Source: Macrothele yani (Eukaryota; Arthropoda; Arachnida; Araneae; Macrothelidae). From it: DNA of 64,000 nucleotides. Below the pieces are notes generated by a model, which did not search any database, was not told the origin of the DNA, and worked only from the letters and a program-made list of their open reading frames with translations. The translations under genes and the position numbers were made by a program. The DNA is taken from positions 196,979,232-197,043,231 of the forward strand of contig CM076990.1 of the NCBI GenBank assembly GCA_039090855.1. Direction: 5' to 3'. Positions 24,216 to 34,704 of the stretch are shown piece after piece (the stretch's first letter is position 1; each line of letters starts with the position of its first letter).

Positions 24216-24677
24216 CAAATTCATAGCTCGACTCTATTCAGGTATTCTGTCTTTTATGAGCATATGTATATTCGGACCGCATACCCGAATACAAATACTA
24301 CAGCCTCTCACTGCATTGTACATAAGAAATTCCTCAAGTACCGTATTTTTCCGTGTATAAGACGCCCCCATGTATAAGACGAGACCTACTTTTTCGAACC
24401 GAAAATTAAGAAATCAATATTTTTATTACAAAAAGATATTTTTGATATTTTTTTTGAAATTAGGAAATATCACAGACAAAGTCTGTGGTAGTTCTGTATA
24501 TATATAAAAAAAGTAAGGAAATTTAGATTATTTAGAAATTATGTAATATTTTTAAGACACAAACTATGAAATTATGCATCACTTTCTTCAGCACTATTTG
24601 TTCCAGACATATTACATTTTTTTTCAACCTCAAGTGCATCACTGCTGTCGTCTGAGTCACTGTCTATATACAATATA

Positions 24678-25891
24678 CACTATCTACCAACAAGTAATTG
24701 GACACTCCTGCAATCGACGATATCTACGGTCCTGATACACGTCACGGCCGCCGCCGTTAAATATCGTGTGGAAAACAACAACGCAACCAGTCGCATGCAA
24801 GATGCCACGCAGTTTAGAGCTCTCCGATTTCGAGAAAGGTGTAATCGTCGGGTATCACAGAAATGGCCGATCCATACGTGACATATCCAGCTAGTTGAAG
24901 TACCCAAAAACAACAGTGGCCTACGTGATCGGCAAGTGAAAGATGAGAGGTGACTGTCGGAATGTGCCCCGACCCCGCAGACCCACAAAACAGAGAGTTA
25001 GAGACCGACGGGTGCTGGCCAGAGAAATTCGGAAGAACCGCACCAAATCGATGGGCCACATCCGCGAGGAGTTTCAACGGGCATCCGGGAGTGTTCTTTC
25101 GATGAATACCATCCGTAAGAAAGCCCATCTGCTCGGTTATCATGGACGTGCTGCCGCCCACAAGCCTTTGATCACCAAGTCCAATAGCGCTGCTCGGCTA
25201 ACGTGGTGCAAAGAACGTGAACAGTGGACCGTTGAACAGTGGAAACAGGTTCTCTGGAGCGACGAATCAAGGTTCACCCTCTACCGTTCGGATGGCAGGG
25301 TCTGGGTTTGGCGTCTGCCTGGAGAACGCCTCCTGCCGGAATGTATTGTGCCAACTGTAAAGTTTGGCGGCGGTGGAATTATGCTATGGGGGTGTTACTC
25401 CTGGCATGGGACCCTTGGTCGCAATTCCTGGTAGACTCAACGCCGAAACCTACTGCACCATTTTGGATGACCATGCGCTTTCTACGTTGTGGCAGTTTTA
25501 CGGGGTGGACCCATGTTACTTTCAGGATGACAATGCCACCTGTCATGTTGCGAGGTCCACCATGGCTTGGTATGGTGACAATGGGGTTAATCGAATGTAC
25601 TGGCATGCGCAGAGCCCGGACCTGAACCCTATCGAGCACCTCTGGGACGAGTTGGAGCGTCGACTTAAGGGGTGCCCCCACCGTCCGAAATCGGTGAAGG
25701 AACTGACCTGTCTTCTCCAAACCGAGTAGAAGAAAATACCACTAGCCGTCGTACAACACCTGGTTGAGAGTATGCCCCGGAGGGTCGCAGCTGTAATCGC
25801 CGCTCGTGGAGGCTCCACCAACTATTGAAGGTGAATAAACTTCGTTTTCCTTTGCTATCACAGGTGTCCAATTACTTGTTGGTAGATAGTG
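24678..25891 (+). mobile_element. Tc1-like transposon, family C, nested in the pogo element
   Basis: The 28-bp inverted ends begin cactatctaccaacaagtaa and are practically perfect, with TA at 24676-24677 and 25892-25893. Length 1214 bp. It interrupts the acidic C-terminus of the pogo transposase at a TA, so it inserted later. Well-preserved ends suggest it is one of the younger DNA transposons here. Confidence 0.95.
24802..25828 (+). pseudogene. Tc1 DD34E transposase, family C, near-intact
   Basis: ATG 24802 opens with PRSLELSDFEKGVIVGYHRN. In-frame stops lie at 24892-24894 (TAG) and 24937-24939 (TGA). The frame then runs through [19 protein letters not shown] (first Asp) to about 25410, where a small deletion shifts it. 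The second frame gives FQDDNATCHVARS (second Asp) and [19 protein letters not shown], with 34 residues between the second Asp and the Glu. A TAG at 25727-25729 precedes the expected end at 25826-25828. All catalytic residues survive, but three stops and a shift make it inactive. Confidence 0.9.
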
Positions 25892-26474
25892 TATTAGATC
25901 ATTCTCACTTCCATCCATGGCACTGCTGATTCCATATTTCTTGAACGACTTCACAACCACCTCTTGTTTGACTCCATTCCATTAGTTTAAGACCCAGTTG
26001 CAGACCTCAGTAATGGTTGTTTTTTTCACTCTCCCTGTCGGTGTCAAGTTGTTACCTGATTTTTGCATCCATCTATTCCATTCTTCTTACATCAGGGCTT
26101 TGAAAGGCTTGTTGATAGAAACATATAGAAGCTGTAGCCGACCTGTAAGTCCACCAGGAATAACTGCTTATACGTCGTAGTAGGGAGAGGGGATAAGAGG
26201 TACTGTCAGTTTCGCCGCTGTAACAGCAGGATTTTCTCAATCGGTTACCTCCCGTGCATAAGACGACCCCCAATTTTTGGTCGAAAATGTTTAGAAAAAA
26301 AATATCGTCTTTTACTCGGAAAAATACGGTAATTGCTTATACTGATGAGCAGATAAACGAATATGCTGTAGTATCTTCAACAGGATTTATTTATATAATT
26401 CTTTGATATGAGGAAAATCAGGGGTTACCTTTGCACTGAGAAATAGGTTTTAAGACTAACTATTTTCTATTTAT

Positions 26475-26800
26475 TTATTTATTCGTTCCTTCGGAATTTA
26501 CTTTTCAATAAATAACACCAACAGTATTCAAAACTCAGTCATGGTTGCTTGAGGAAGTTATCGTTTTCGCTTCAATCTGTACCTTTGCATTACTCTCTGT
26601 CTACTAGAGTAAGCAATCGTCCTATGAAAACTTCCGTGAGTTTTTTTTTCTGAAATGGCTGACGTCATTGGCTGTTTTCCCTCCAGCATTATACAGTACC
26701 TGAGCTTCAATCCAGTGATCCTTTTGAACTTTTGACTTTCATTCCTGTCGTTAAATTCACTATTTCTCTGAATACAGTGACATTCAAGCCAATGCACTCT
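26475..26800. repeat. Unclassified dispersed repeat R, copy 1
   Basis: From tattcgttccttcggaattt through ctcagtcatggttgcttga, aagcaatcgtcct and ctgagcttcaatc it aligns with 34445-34690 in the same orientation. It shows no coding frame, poly-A or inverted ends that I could define. Two copies make it a family of unknown class. Confidence 0.65.
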
Positions 26801-28359
26801 GAGTAATAAAGGACGTTCAGTACGTTTTCATTTCTTTTCTCGAACAGTTACTTGACGTCCAGGCATGTTTACTTCTTATTCCCCTTTTTCTGTCGTTTGT
26901 GATATGCTTTTAAATTCGGAGCAATTTTGAAATGAATGAAATATAAGCATGAACCATGGACTGAGCCAAAGCTTTGAAATGTCGCGGAGTCCGAAAACTA
27001 TATTCTATTTATTCAATTTTGTCTGAAGACGCGAGTGGGACTCAGAAAGTTATCAACTGACAAAACATGCTGCCTGTCCGCTTTATTATGACCATCCACG
27101 TACGATGTCTATGGAAAGAAGCACTCGCAGTGGGTATTACATTTTTAAGTAACGATTTCCAGAGAAAGCAAGCTAACTTCGAAAGGTCTGCCTAAACCAC
27201 TGAAACGTGGCATCAGTTATTTACTAACTAACAAAAACACCATGGAATTCATAGAGTCAACAGGGGCGATGTACTCGTATAACGGTTTGAATTTCTTATG
27301 GTACAAACGAGGTCACTCATCAATCATAAATTTTGCCAGTGCAATATGTCGCTGGGTTATGGCTGAAACATTTCCACGGGGAAATTTGTCGTTGTGTTTA
27401 TTATTTAAAACTTTCCCCGGGGAAATTTGTTTCTGAAATTCTTACAATCGAAAACTTGGGCGTAGGACTTTTCTCCGAAAAGTTTTCAGTTAGCTGGTTG
27501 AAGGGATGTTGACAATAACTGAAATCACATGTTTTTAGATTTCTTCTGCGAAACATAGGATATTAAAAGTGTAAACATCGATGTTTTCCTCATGGTTAAA
27601 ATCGGTCGTAAAGTGACCTGTATCCATTACACAACGCCACTCGACGAACCGAAATCTCAGCACATGGCCAACACAATGCACTTTCAAAACTGTTTTTTAC
27701 AATTTGTGACCACAATGGACCGTATTCATGTGACGTCAGAAGTGGATTTCTGCGTACCAACATGGCTGCTGATTCAATTTTTTTGCTATTTGATTATCCC
27801 TTACTGTAGCCTAATTTTTACAATCCTAACGTCATGGAATCTGCCGAGGAATTAATAGAGCTACAGGGCGAAGAAGGAGAAATTAATTTCTTAGAAGAAC
27901 GAATCAAGGTTGCAAAAATATACAAAGACAATTTTGTGTCTTTGTATATTTTATATGTTTCAGGAATGCATCGCCGTTAGTCATAATGAAGTTTTTAATG
28001 TAGCATTTCTCGTACACGCTATATTAAATTTCCATGTTATTATTGCCAGACATTGGCGAAATATCTGAAACATAAAATTTAGTACCTTGTTTTGTAAAAC
28101 AAAAACATTTAAAAGCTCAGACAAATACGTAATAAGGAAACAAACTAGGGTTCGCACGCTAGGCAATCTGCTTAAAAATTAAATGAATGCGTAACATTAA
28201 ATAAAAGATAAATTATAGATATGTTTGTTTTATTCTTTGAGGAAAGTAGAACTTAATTCGTAATTTACCGATCCAAATATTCCATCCATTTTCGCCTACT
28301 TTTTCTTTTTTCTTTTTTTTCTTTTTTGAAATTGAAATGCGAAGGAATACTACGAGGTT
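26801..28359. other. No gene; one perfect hairpin
   Basis: No recognisable coding sequence. At 27918-27949 atatacaaagaca and tgtctttgtatat form a perfect 13-bp stem with a 6-base loop. Two similar blocks, acggggaaatttgt (27375) and ccggggaaatttgt (27417), sit 42 bp apart. Confidence 0.5.
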
Positions 28360-28410
28360 TCAACTGCCTTTGATTCGTAGTGTCATAATATCCAAAAGCT
28401 TTTTGTTAAA

Positions 28411-28593
28411 GTGGACAGAACATATTGGAGAGTGCACATCGGAATGGAAATCACCGCGTTTCATTTTACACAGCCATTCCCTTAATAATTTCGTCTTTTT
28501 CAGCGGAAAATTAAAGAATGTTTTTCTTTCGTTTACGCAATTTAGGTTGCAGGATTTATTAGCACAACCATACGATGAGCAAAAGTTGTACAT
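28411..28593 (-). CDS. THAP-type zinc finger, single exon or transposon fragment
   Basis: From the Met codon at 28593 on the minus strand the text runs MYNFCSSYGCANKS, then FFNFPLKKTKLLREWLCKMK and HSPICSVHF. The C-x4-C pair, the invariant Trp and the C-x2-H pair 47 residues later fit the C2CH THAP DNA-binding domain. Known THAP domains occur in host regulators and in P-element or Kolobok-type transposases. The frame is open upstream to 28719 and closes with TGA about 18 residues after the finger. No downstream domain or clear splice donor is apparent, so it may be an isolated exon or a remnant. It is the only plausible host-type coding sequence in the window. Confidence 0.6.
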
Positions 28594-29285
28594 GTCGTTA
28601 ATAAATTTACGAAAATCGCGCTTTTCCTGAACCCTTGCAACGTAACGCCATGTTAAGCAATGGGAAAACGCATGTAAACAAACTCTTGTTGGTCCTCGGC
28701 CACGGAAAGGCTTTCCCATGATGCAATGCGAAGAGAATAAGGTCCATTCCTAGAGCATATAGTTCCCAGGTGAAGCCTAGTTTCACTTCAGCACACTTAC
28801 ATAAACTCCCAGAAGAATCGTGTGTAGGACAGTCAGTAATTAATACTTACTAATGGTCAGTCACACAAATTAACTGCCCAATTTCCTTCGTGTTTCGCTG
28901 AATTCCGAATCATACGTTCACTTGTTTGAAGAATTCTTAAGACATTCGAAAGGCGTCGGAACTTCTGTCTGCTGACAATCCGAACAGCGCAGATGTGACT
29001 GACAATGACGCAGTAGTTCACTGCGCTGCAAGCGGTGAAAGAAAAAGTGAGAAGGACGTAATTTAATCTCGTAATTTCAGAAAAGGGATTTGTCCAGTGC
29101 AGTTAAACATCGTCACCTAGCAGATAGGTAGAAAGTGCGTTTATTTTGCTGTTCAAATGTAATAAGAGAGAAATAAAAGTGTCCCGTTTTTCTAACTCAT
29201 TTATTTCATTTACAGAAAATATGCGTAGACATACAACTAGTATTCATTACATACAAAAATCATTACATATATCATTCCATATAAG
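28594..29285. other. No further gene seen
   Basis: The open frame upstream of the THAP Met (to 28719) has no recognisable similarity. The rest up to the Tc1 end holds nothing I can name. Confidence 0.45.
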
Positions 29286-29412
29286 TAGTGGTGTGCAAAA
29301 GAATTGCATCTCCTGCAAACCCCATGAATTTTTATGTTTAATTCTTTTTTCAATTAAATAATTTCCTAAATAATAACGCAAGGAACTGCACACCAATTAT
29401 ACATAACATAGC

Positions 29413-29650
29413 ATAACTATACTAGTTATCCGAATTTATTGGTGTAGATAAAATCAAAGTTTCCAAGCTTTCGCACATCAACCAGATGGATTTTTCTAGG
29501 AAGGTAGACAGCAAACTGAAAGCAACAAAGGAAGGTAGACAGCAGTTTGCTGTCTACCTTCCTTGAAAAATCCATGTGGTTGATGTGCGAAAGCTTGGAA
29601 ACTTTGATTTCTGTTCTACACCAATAAGTTCGGATAACTAGTATAGTTAT
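29413..29650. repeat. PLE tail palindrome inserted in the Tc1-D left repeat
   Basis: The arms 29413-29518 and 29543-29650 are inverted copies of each other (about 105 bp, few mismatches) around 24 bp. Each arm carries gttgatgtgcgaaagcttgg, which also occurs in the 3' tail of the PLE-3 copy at 56606. Each arm ends outward in a string like cggataactagtatag. It is therefore two PLE 3' tails joined head-to-head with nothing of the protein left. Confidence 0.85.
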
Positions 29651-29939
29651 ATTATCTTATGAAATAATTATCATAGTTATTTCATCATTTATGTCATTTG
29701 ATGTAAAATTTAATGGAGATTTCAAAAATATCTGAGTTTTTACTGTAGCTACTTCTCCTCTTAAGATACACTATAAAAATCATGACCAAGTCGAAATTAT
29801 TATGAAAATATGAAAAGGATCATTTATCCAATACTTAGGTTTACAGTAACAAAACCGCTTTTGTAATTCATAAGGACTGAAATATAATGAAGTAAAATTA
29901 TAAAATATACCTAATATTTTGTTGCCCAGCTTTTAGCTT

Positions 29940-30919
29940 TAATCACAGCTTTGCATACTGCAGTATACAGTGAACAAGGTTTTGTAAAAAATTGGGTTGA
30001 ACAATACGACTCCAAACTTGAGTTACATCTTCAATTAGGTGAATTTTGGTTGTTGGCGTCTTTTTTGACAGTTCGTACGACACTTTGAACTACTAATTTT
30101 CGATCGGGTTTAAGTCCGGTGACTGTTGTGGCGAATCAAGGCAGGGATTTTTTTTTCCTAAAACCACTTTTTTCCTACTTTAGTACGATGACAGGGAGCA
30201 TTCACATCTTGAAAATAAAGATTTCCTTCATAAAGCCTTCTAGATGATGGTGTTTAGTATCCAGATGCATTTCTGGGCGTTTATCGTACCATCGACAATA
30301 TGGAGGTTCCCAACGTCACGTCACACATGCAACTTTAAACCATGACCTTCACCAGATGCTTAACAGTAGTCACTAAGCAACTTGGATGGAATTCTTCATG
30401 CATCAATTTCCTTACATAGGCATTACTCTGATTCCCATTAAGGCAAAATTCTGATTCATCACTGAAAAGAAAATTTTCCCGTTGCTTGCTTGTCCATGAG
30501 ACATGCTGTTTTGCCCACTGAAGTCTACGCAGTCTTTGATTTGTAGTTAACAATGGTTTACCCTTACCTTTGCAGACACTTAAGTCATAGTGAAGCAGCC
30601 TCTTCCAAACAGTAGATGTACTAACAGTAAAATCAGTCCACTTCAGAAAATCTTTGAAGGAATTTATTTGAATTGAGCCTCCTGTCTGCCAAGCTAAGCT
30701 TTCTGAGTACTCTGTGCTGCCTGATTGTAGTGGATCTGGGCCATCACCTGTTACGCATGTTTTTTATATCACCACTGTCTTTTACTTTCTTCAGTAGCAA
30801 AAAACTGTAGATTGATTACAGCCCACTCTTTCAGAGATTTTCCTTGAAGAATATCCCTCTTCATGCAGGACAACTATTTTTACTCTGTCTGCTGTTGACA
30901 ATTCCTCAATTTTAACCAT
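29940..30919 (-). pseudogene. Tc1-like transposase, family D, degraded
   Basis: ATG at 30919 opens VKIEELSTADRVKIVVLHEE, then YSSRKISERVGCNQSTVFCY, a helix-turn-helix. After a stop, LRRLQWAKQHVSWTSKQREN and LFSDESEFCLNG give the first Asp. FQDVNAPCHRTK holds the second and SPDLNPIEN the Glu. Stops and frameshifts occur throughout the middle and C-terminus. The transposase recognises the long inverted repeats around it. Confidence 0.8.
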
Positions 30920-31322
30920 TATTGAGAATGTACACAAATTATACCATAATAACAGCACGAAGCGACAAATACAATGCTCCAGTAGCTCTGCGTTAACCCT
31001 TATAAAGACTGGAGTAGGATTAGGATAGCATTAGGATGCAGCCAATCAGGCACAAGAATGTCCATGATTGGCTGTAACAACTGAACTGATACGCAGCTGA
31101 CGTGAATTCCAATGTGTTTGTCAAACCCCATATTATGGGTCATATCTTAAAAACAGAAGTAGCTATCGGAAAAGCCAAGACATTTTTGTAACCTCCATGA
31201 AATATCGCCTCTAGTGACATATAAACGATGAAATAACTATGAAAATTAGTTAGTTAAAAACAAGAGTTAAATTTAAAAATTCACGGTTTTTGCAGGTGAA
31301 GCAATACTTTTGCACACCACTG

Positions 31323-31881
31323 TATAACATTTTTTTTACTGTCGCTTTCAAATTTTCGTCATAACAGATGGCATGGTGCTCTATTTGTGATTTTTCAGCT
31401 TTTCCTTTAGTTATGTGTTTATTGTGCTCTACCTCTTTTACCTTGATTGTCCGCTATCTAAATTCTTTATTTTCCATTTATTTCTATACTCTCACCTGAT
31501 TTATGGAGGCGTTTTCAGATCTGTGTTTCAAATAAAATATTTAGTATGTCTTTGCAGCAACTATTTTCAGTATGTCTGTTGACCACATAGCCACCCAAAT
31601 CGGTCGTACCTTAATCAAAATGGCATGGTATTTACGTCAGTGGATTAGGCAAGGTACATATGGACCTCACCATGGATCTGATCCATATAGAAGCACCACA
31701 GAATGAAAATATCGCCGCATACGGAAACAAATAATTGCCAAGCCAATTTGCAATCCAATGGAATGCGGCTTCTGCATCGGTCTGTACAAGAATCATCCAA
31801 CGAAGTTTAGAAGAAAGTGGATTACATTCACTAAGTGTGGTACGTCGGTTACTTCTAATATCCCCCACACCTTCCTTAATA
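31323..31881. other. No gene seen
   Basis: AT-rich sequence with no recognisable coding similarity or repeat structure. Confidence 0.45.
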
Positions 31882-32820
31882 CAGGGTGATTGTAAAATCA
31901 TTCAACAAAACAAGAAGGGTGATAGCACACATCAAGACGAACAATATTTGCAATGGAACCAAGTGCCGTATTCCACTCCTAGTGCCAGAAAAGAGTAAAG
32001 TTATATATCCACGTTGAGCCTTCAACAGTGAAGACAAAGAGACATACCTACTTTATGAGTTGCACAATTCCAATTGCATCAGAGAAAGGCTCAAAGGAGC
32101 TGCTCAAATTGCCGTCCAAGGACGTCGTTGCACAACCAACACCGGCGAATGAAGGACTGTCCCTCCTTCTCGTAGACTCCCGGTGTGGTATTGATCTTGT
32201 CCGCAGCAACAGCAATTCGCGCGACGAGATCTTCCAGGGAGTCCACAGGTGTCTCGTACACCAATGTTTTCATGTGCCGCCACAAGAAGAAGTCCAGTGG
32301 ATTAAGATCCGGGGAGCATGGAGGCCAAACCACAGGTCCACCGCATTCCAATCCATTGCCCGGGATATATCGCATTTAGGAAGTATCGGACCTTGGTGGC
32401 AAAGTATGTTAGGGCCCCATCATGCATAAACCACATGTCCCACCGTGTGGTGAGCGCAACATCCTGCAACAGACCGGGAAGCATTTGCTCCAGGAAACAC
32501 ACACACACACACGGTACGCTGCGCTGGTCAGGCGTATACGTCAATTCTCATGTGATGTTCGCACGGTAATATCGCTGAACGGGTTCGGCTGCGTTTTTAG
32601 ATGTTTGCTTCTCATCGTCTACGCACGTGTTCAGCTCACCTGATTTTCATATTGTGCTTCTCATGCACTGGTTGGAACTCCGGGTGCCTGTTGGACGTTT
32701 TTCGAACGTGCTCTTTTCTTGCACTAGGAGTGGAATGCGGCCCTAGATTCCATTGCAAATATTGTTCGTCTTGATGTTTACTATCACCCGTCTAGTTTTG
32801 TTGAAGGAGTTTACAATCAC
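31882..32820 (-). mobile_element. Mariner-superfamily element with ~100-bp inverted repeats, deleted
   Basis: The first ~105 bp (agggtgattgtaaaatcatt ... aagacgaacaatatttgcaa ... attccactcctagtgc) recur inverted at 32718-32820, each with a flanking TA. The interior encodes the C-terminal half of a transposase on the minus strand only. At 939 bp it lacks the N-terminal DNA-binding half and is a non-autonomous deletion copy. Confidence 0.88.
32091..32560 (-). pseudogene. Mariner-like transposase C-terminal half
   Basis: The minus strand gives WFMHDGALTYFATKVRYFLN (Asp box FMHDGA) and, after a frameshift, PPCSPDLNPLDFFLWRHMKT, VDSLEDLVARIAVAADKINT and RRCWLCNDVLGRQFEQLL. The SPDLNPLDFFLW box with a closing RHFEQLL-type C-terminus is a familiar insect and arachnid transposase type, often seen with an N-terminal DUF4817-like domain. 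That domain is absent here. Assignment to an exact family is uncertain. Confidence 0.75.
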
Positions 32821-32821
32821 T

Positions 32822-32885
32822 AAGTATAGGAGTCTCCCTAAGTATAGAAGTCTCTCTAAATATAGGAGTCTCTCTAAGTATAGGA
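32822..32885. repeat. Tandem repeat, ~17-bp unit, four copies
   Basis: taagtataggagtctctc and variants repeat about four times, starting directly at the TA that ends the preceding transposon. Short and non-coding. Confidence 0.75.
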
Positions 32886-33936
32886 GTTACGGTATGGGGT
32901 GCCATAATTTACGACACTCAACTGCTGCCTTCGTTGTTCGTAAACGGAACGTTGACATCATAAACAAAATGTGGATGACACCGCTGCCTCCCTTTTAACT
33001 GCAAAGCCAATTTCCAACAGCATAAGGTGCGTAACTAGGTAGCTTGCGCCACTCTATTATACGTATCTACGTGATGTCAACTCAATACTTTGGTCAGGCA
33101 GGAACCCAAATCTTTCCTGAATTGATCACGTCTGGGGCATTTCTTTGAAGACGTCCAGTACCAGCAGGTAGAGAAGAATGGTGGAAGGTGCCATAAGACA
33201 CAACTCCGGAATCGTATGCATGATGGATGCCACGACGACTTGCTATAGGTACCGCAAACAATATTTAAGCAGCACCCCCGCCCCATTCCTTCGGGAAAAT
33301 GTAGCATGTGACTTAAAAGTAAAATAGTAGAATGTAAACATCTGCAGTAAATAACAGGCAGAAGAACAATTTTTGTTGTCGCAGAGAGGAAGATCTAAAA
33401 TCGGCAAAAATCAAAGAGACGAAATTTATTTCTTTGAAGCAATGTAGCTGGACATTTTTGCTTCCTTTAATTTCACCATGCTTCGGTTCACTGCTATTTC
33501 CGCTAAAGAAATGGTATTTCAATTAGTCGGTCTGTTCTGGACTATTTTCAGCCCACGAAAAGGGCATAACGTATTGATAATGAGAAACGAAACAAGAGAA
33601 AACGTATTTTTTTTTTTATTAATTATTATTATTATTTGGTTCGGGGATTTGGTTGGAATGAATCACACCATACTAATGCAGGAACATGCAGATAGCCACA
33701 AATAAATTGTTGGTATTTATTCAATGTTAAATTAAGTTTAGCTTATGTGCAATCATCCAGACCACCAACCAATAACAGAAAAAAATTACAGCTTATCTCT
33801 GGGTGCCACCTAGCATCTTCGAATGAAATTATTTACATAATCCTTGGGGATAGCGAAGAAAAGCAAAAATCAGTTCCGTACTGAGAAAAAGTTTATACGA
33901 CTAAATATATTTTCCATTTATTTATTAAGTTCATGC
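32886..33936. other. No gene seen
   Basis: No recognisable coding similarity. A T run and ATT repeats occur near 33608-33635. Confidence 0.45.
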
Positions 33937-34383
33937 TTAAGTTTCCAGCGTTTTATAGTTCAAAATCTTTTCCATATCATACAACTTTGAACCACGGTCA
34001 TTCACGCTTAACTGTATTGATGGTTCTGTGGTCGACTGGGAGGCATATTTATCCAGAACATCTTGCAAATTTACTCTCTGCATCTCCTTTGGCTGTTCGC
34101 TACGCTGCTTGTCCTCCTCGATGTAATCCCCACTTATGACTTCACAAACCACTCACGAAACGTGCTTGAACCTACAGCTCTCCCGCCGTGCATCGAACAA
34201 ATCTCCTCTGATGCAACGCTTTTCCCGAGGTAAAACGTGAACAACAGCCAGTGATGAATACGTGCCTTGTCGGTTGAGATGTCCAAACTCAAATGACCGC
34301 ACGTGCGGGCTCACCCAACTCGTGTCGTTCGAAGAAGTATTGCCATCTAACCTGCACTCCACGAAATTCAAACTAAAATTCAA
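33937..34383 (-). pseudogene. Unrecognised open stretch with one stop
   Basis: The minus-strand frame from ATG 34383 to 33937 (148 codons) is interrupted only by TGA immediately after FKHVS at about 34153. Text such as HVLPREKRCIRGDLFDARRE, DYIEEDKQRSEQPKEMQRVN and LQDVLDKYASQSTTEPSIQL is polar and low in hydrophobic runs. I know no family for it. It may be a degraded exon or transposon protein, or chance. Confidence 0.3.
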
Positions 34384-34444
34384 CCGTTTAGCTTTTGCAG
34401 CCCGCTACGTGGAGCGCCGGAAACTTAAGTACAAAAATATATTC

Positions 34445-34690
34445 ATTCCTTCGGTATTCACTTATCAATTAATAACAGCAACACACAATTCCCAAAGATC
34501 AGTCATGGTCACTTGAAGCAGTTATTTTTCCTCTACGTATCTTCGCAACCTTCTCCGTCTGCTAAAAAAAGCAATCGTCCTGTGAGAGACACAGTGTCTT
34601 TTGTTGTTCCTTTTTAATCGCTGACGAAACTGGCTATTTCTTCCTACCTTCATACCTGGGCTTCAATCTGATGCTCCCTCTGATCTTCTT
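34445..34690. repeat. Unclassified dispersed repeat R, copy 2
   Basis: Homologous to 26475-26800: tcattccttcggtattcact, gatcagtcatggtcacttga, aagcaatcgtcctgtg and tgggcttcaatctga are shared landmarks in the same order. The copy ends near the Tc1 start at 34705. Confidence 0.65.
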
Positions 34691-34704
34691 TAGCTTTATA
34701 CGTA

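Larger units (their letters stand above)
24341..26329 (-). mobile_element. Pogo/Tigger-like element, 3' remnant, split by a Tc1
   Basis: The ends ccgtatttttccgtgtataa (left) and the complement of cttttactcggaaaaatacgg (right) lie next to TA at 24339-24340 and 26330-26331. On the minus strand PGGLTGRLQLLYVSINKPFK, then EEWNRWM, then VKSFKKYGISSAMDGSENDL are C-terminal DDE-domain text of Tigger/pogo transposases. An acidic DDSSDALEVE tail lies left of the nested Tc1. Helix-turn-helix and most of the DDE core are deleted, leaving about 775 bp of original element. Confidence 0.85.
29286..31322 (-). mobile_element. Tc1/Tc3-like transposon, family D, with long inverted repeats
   Basis: The left end gtggtgtgcaaaagaattgc and the complement of the right end cagtggtgtgcaaaagtatt pair. 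The similarity continues inward for about 200 bp in total, because 29668-29780 (tagttatttcatcattta...) matches the complement of 31130-31240. The left repeat is split by a PLE palindrome (29413-29650 and flanks). A TA follows the right end at 31323. Long inverted repeats are typical of Tc3-type elements. Confidence 0.88.
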
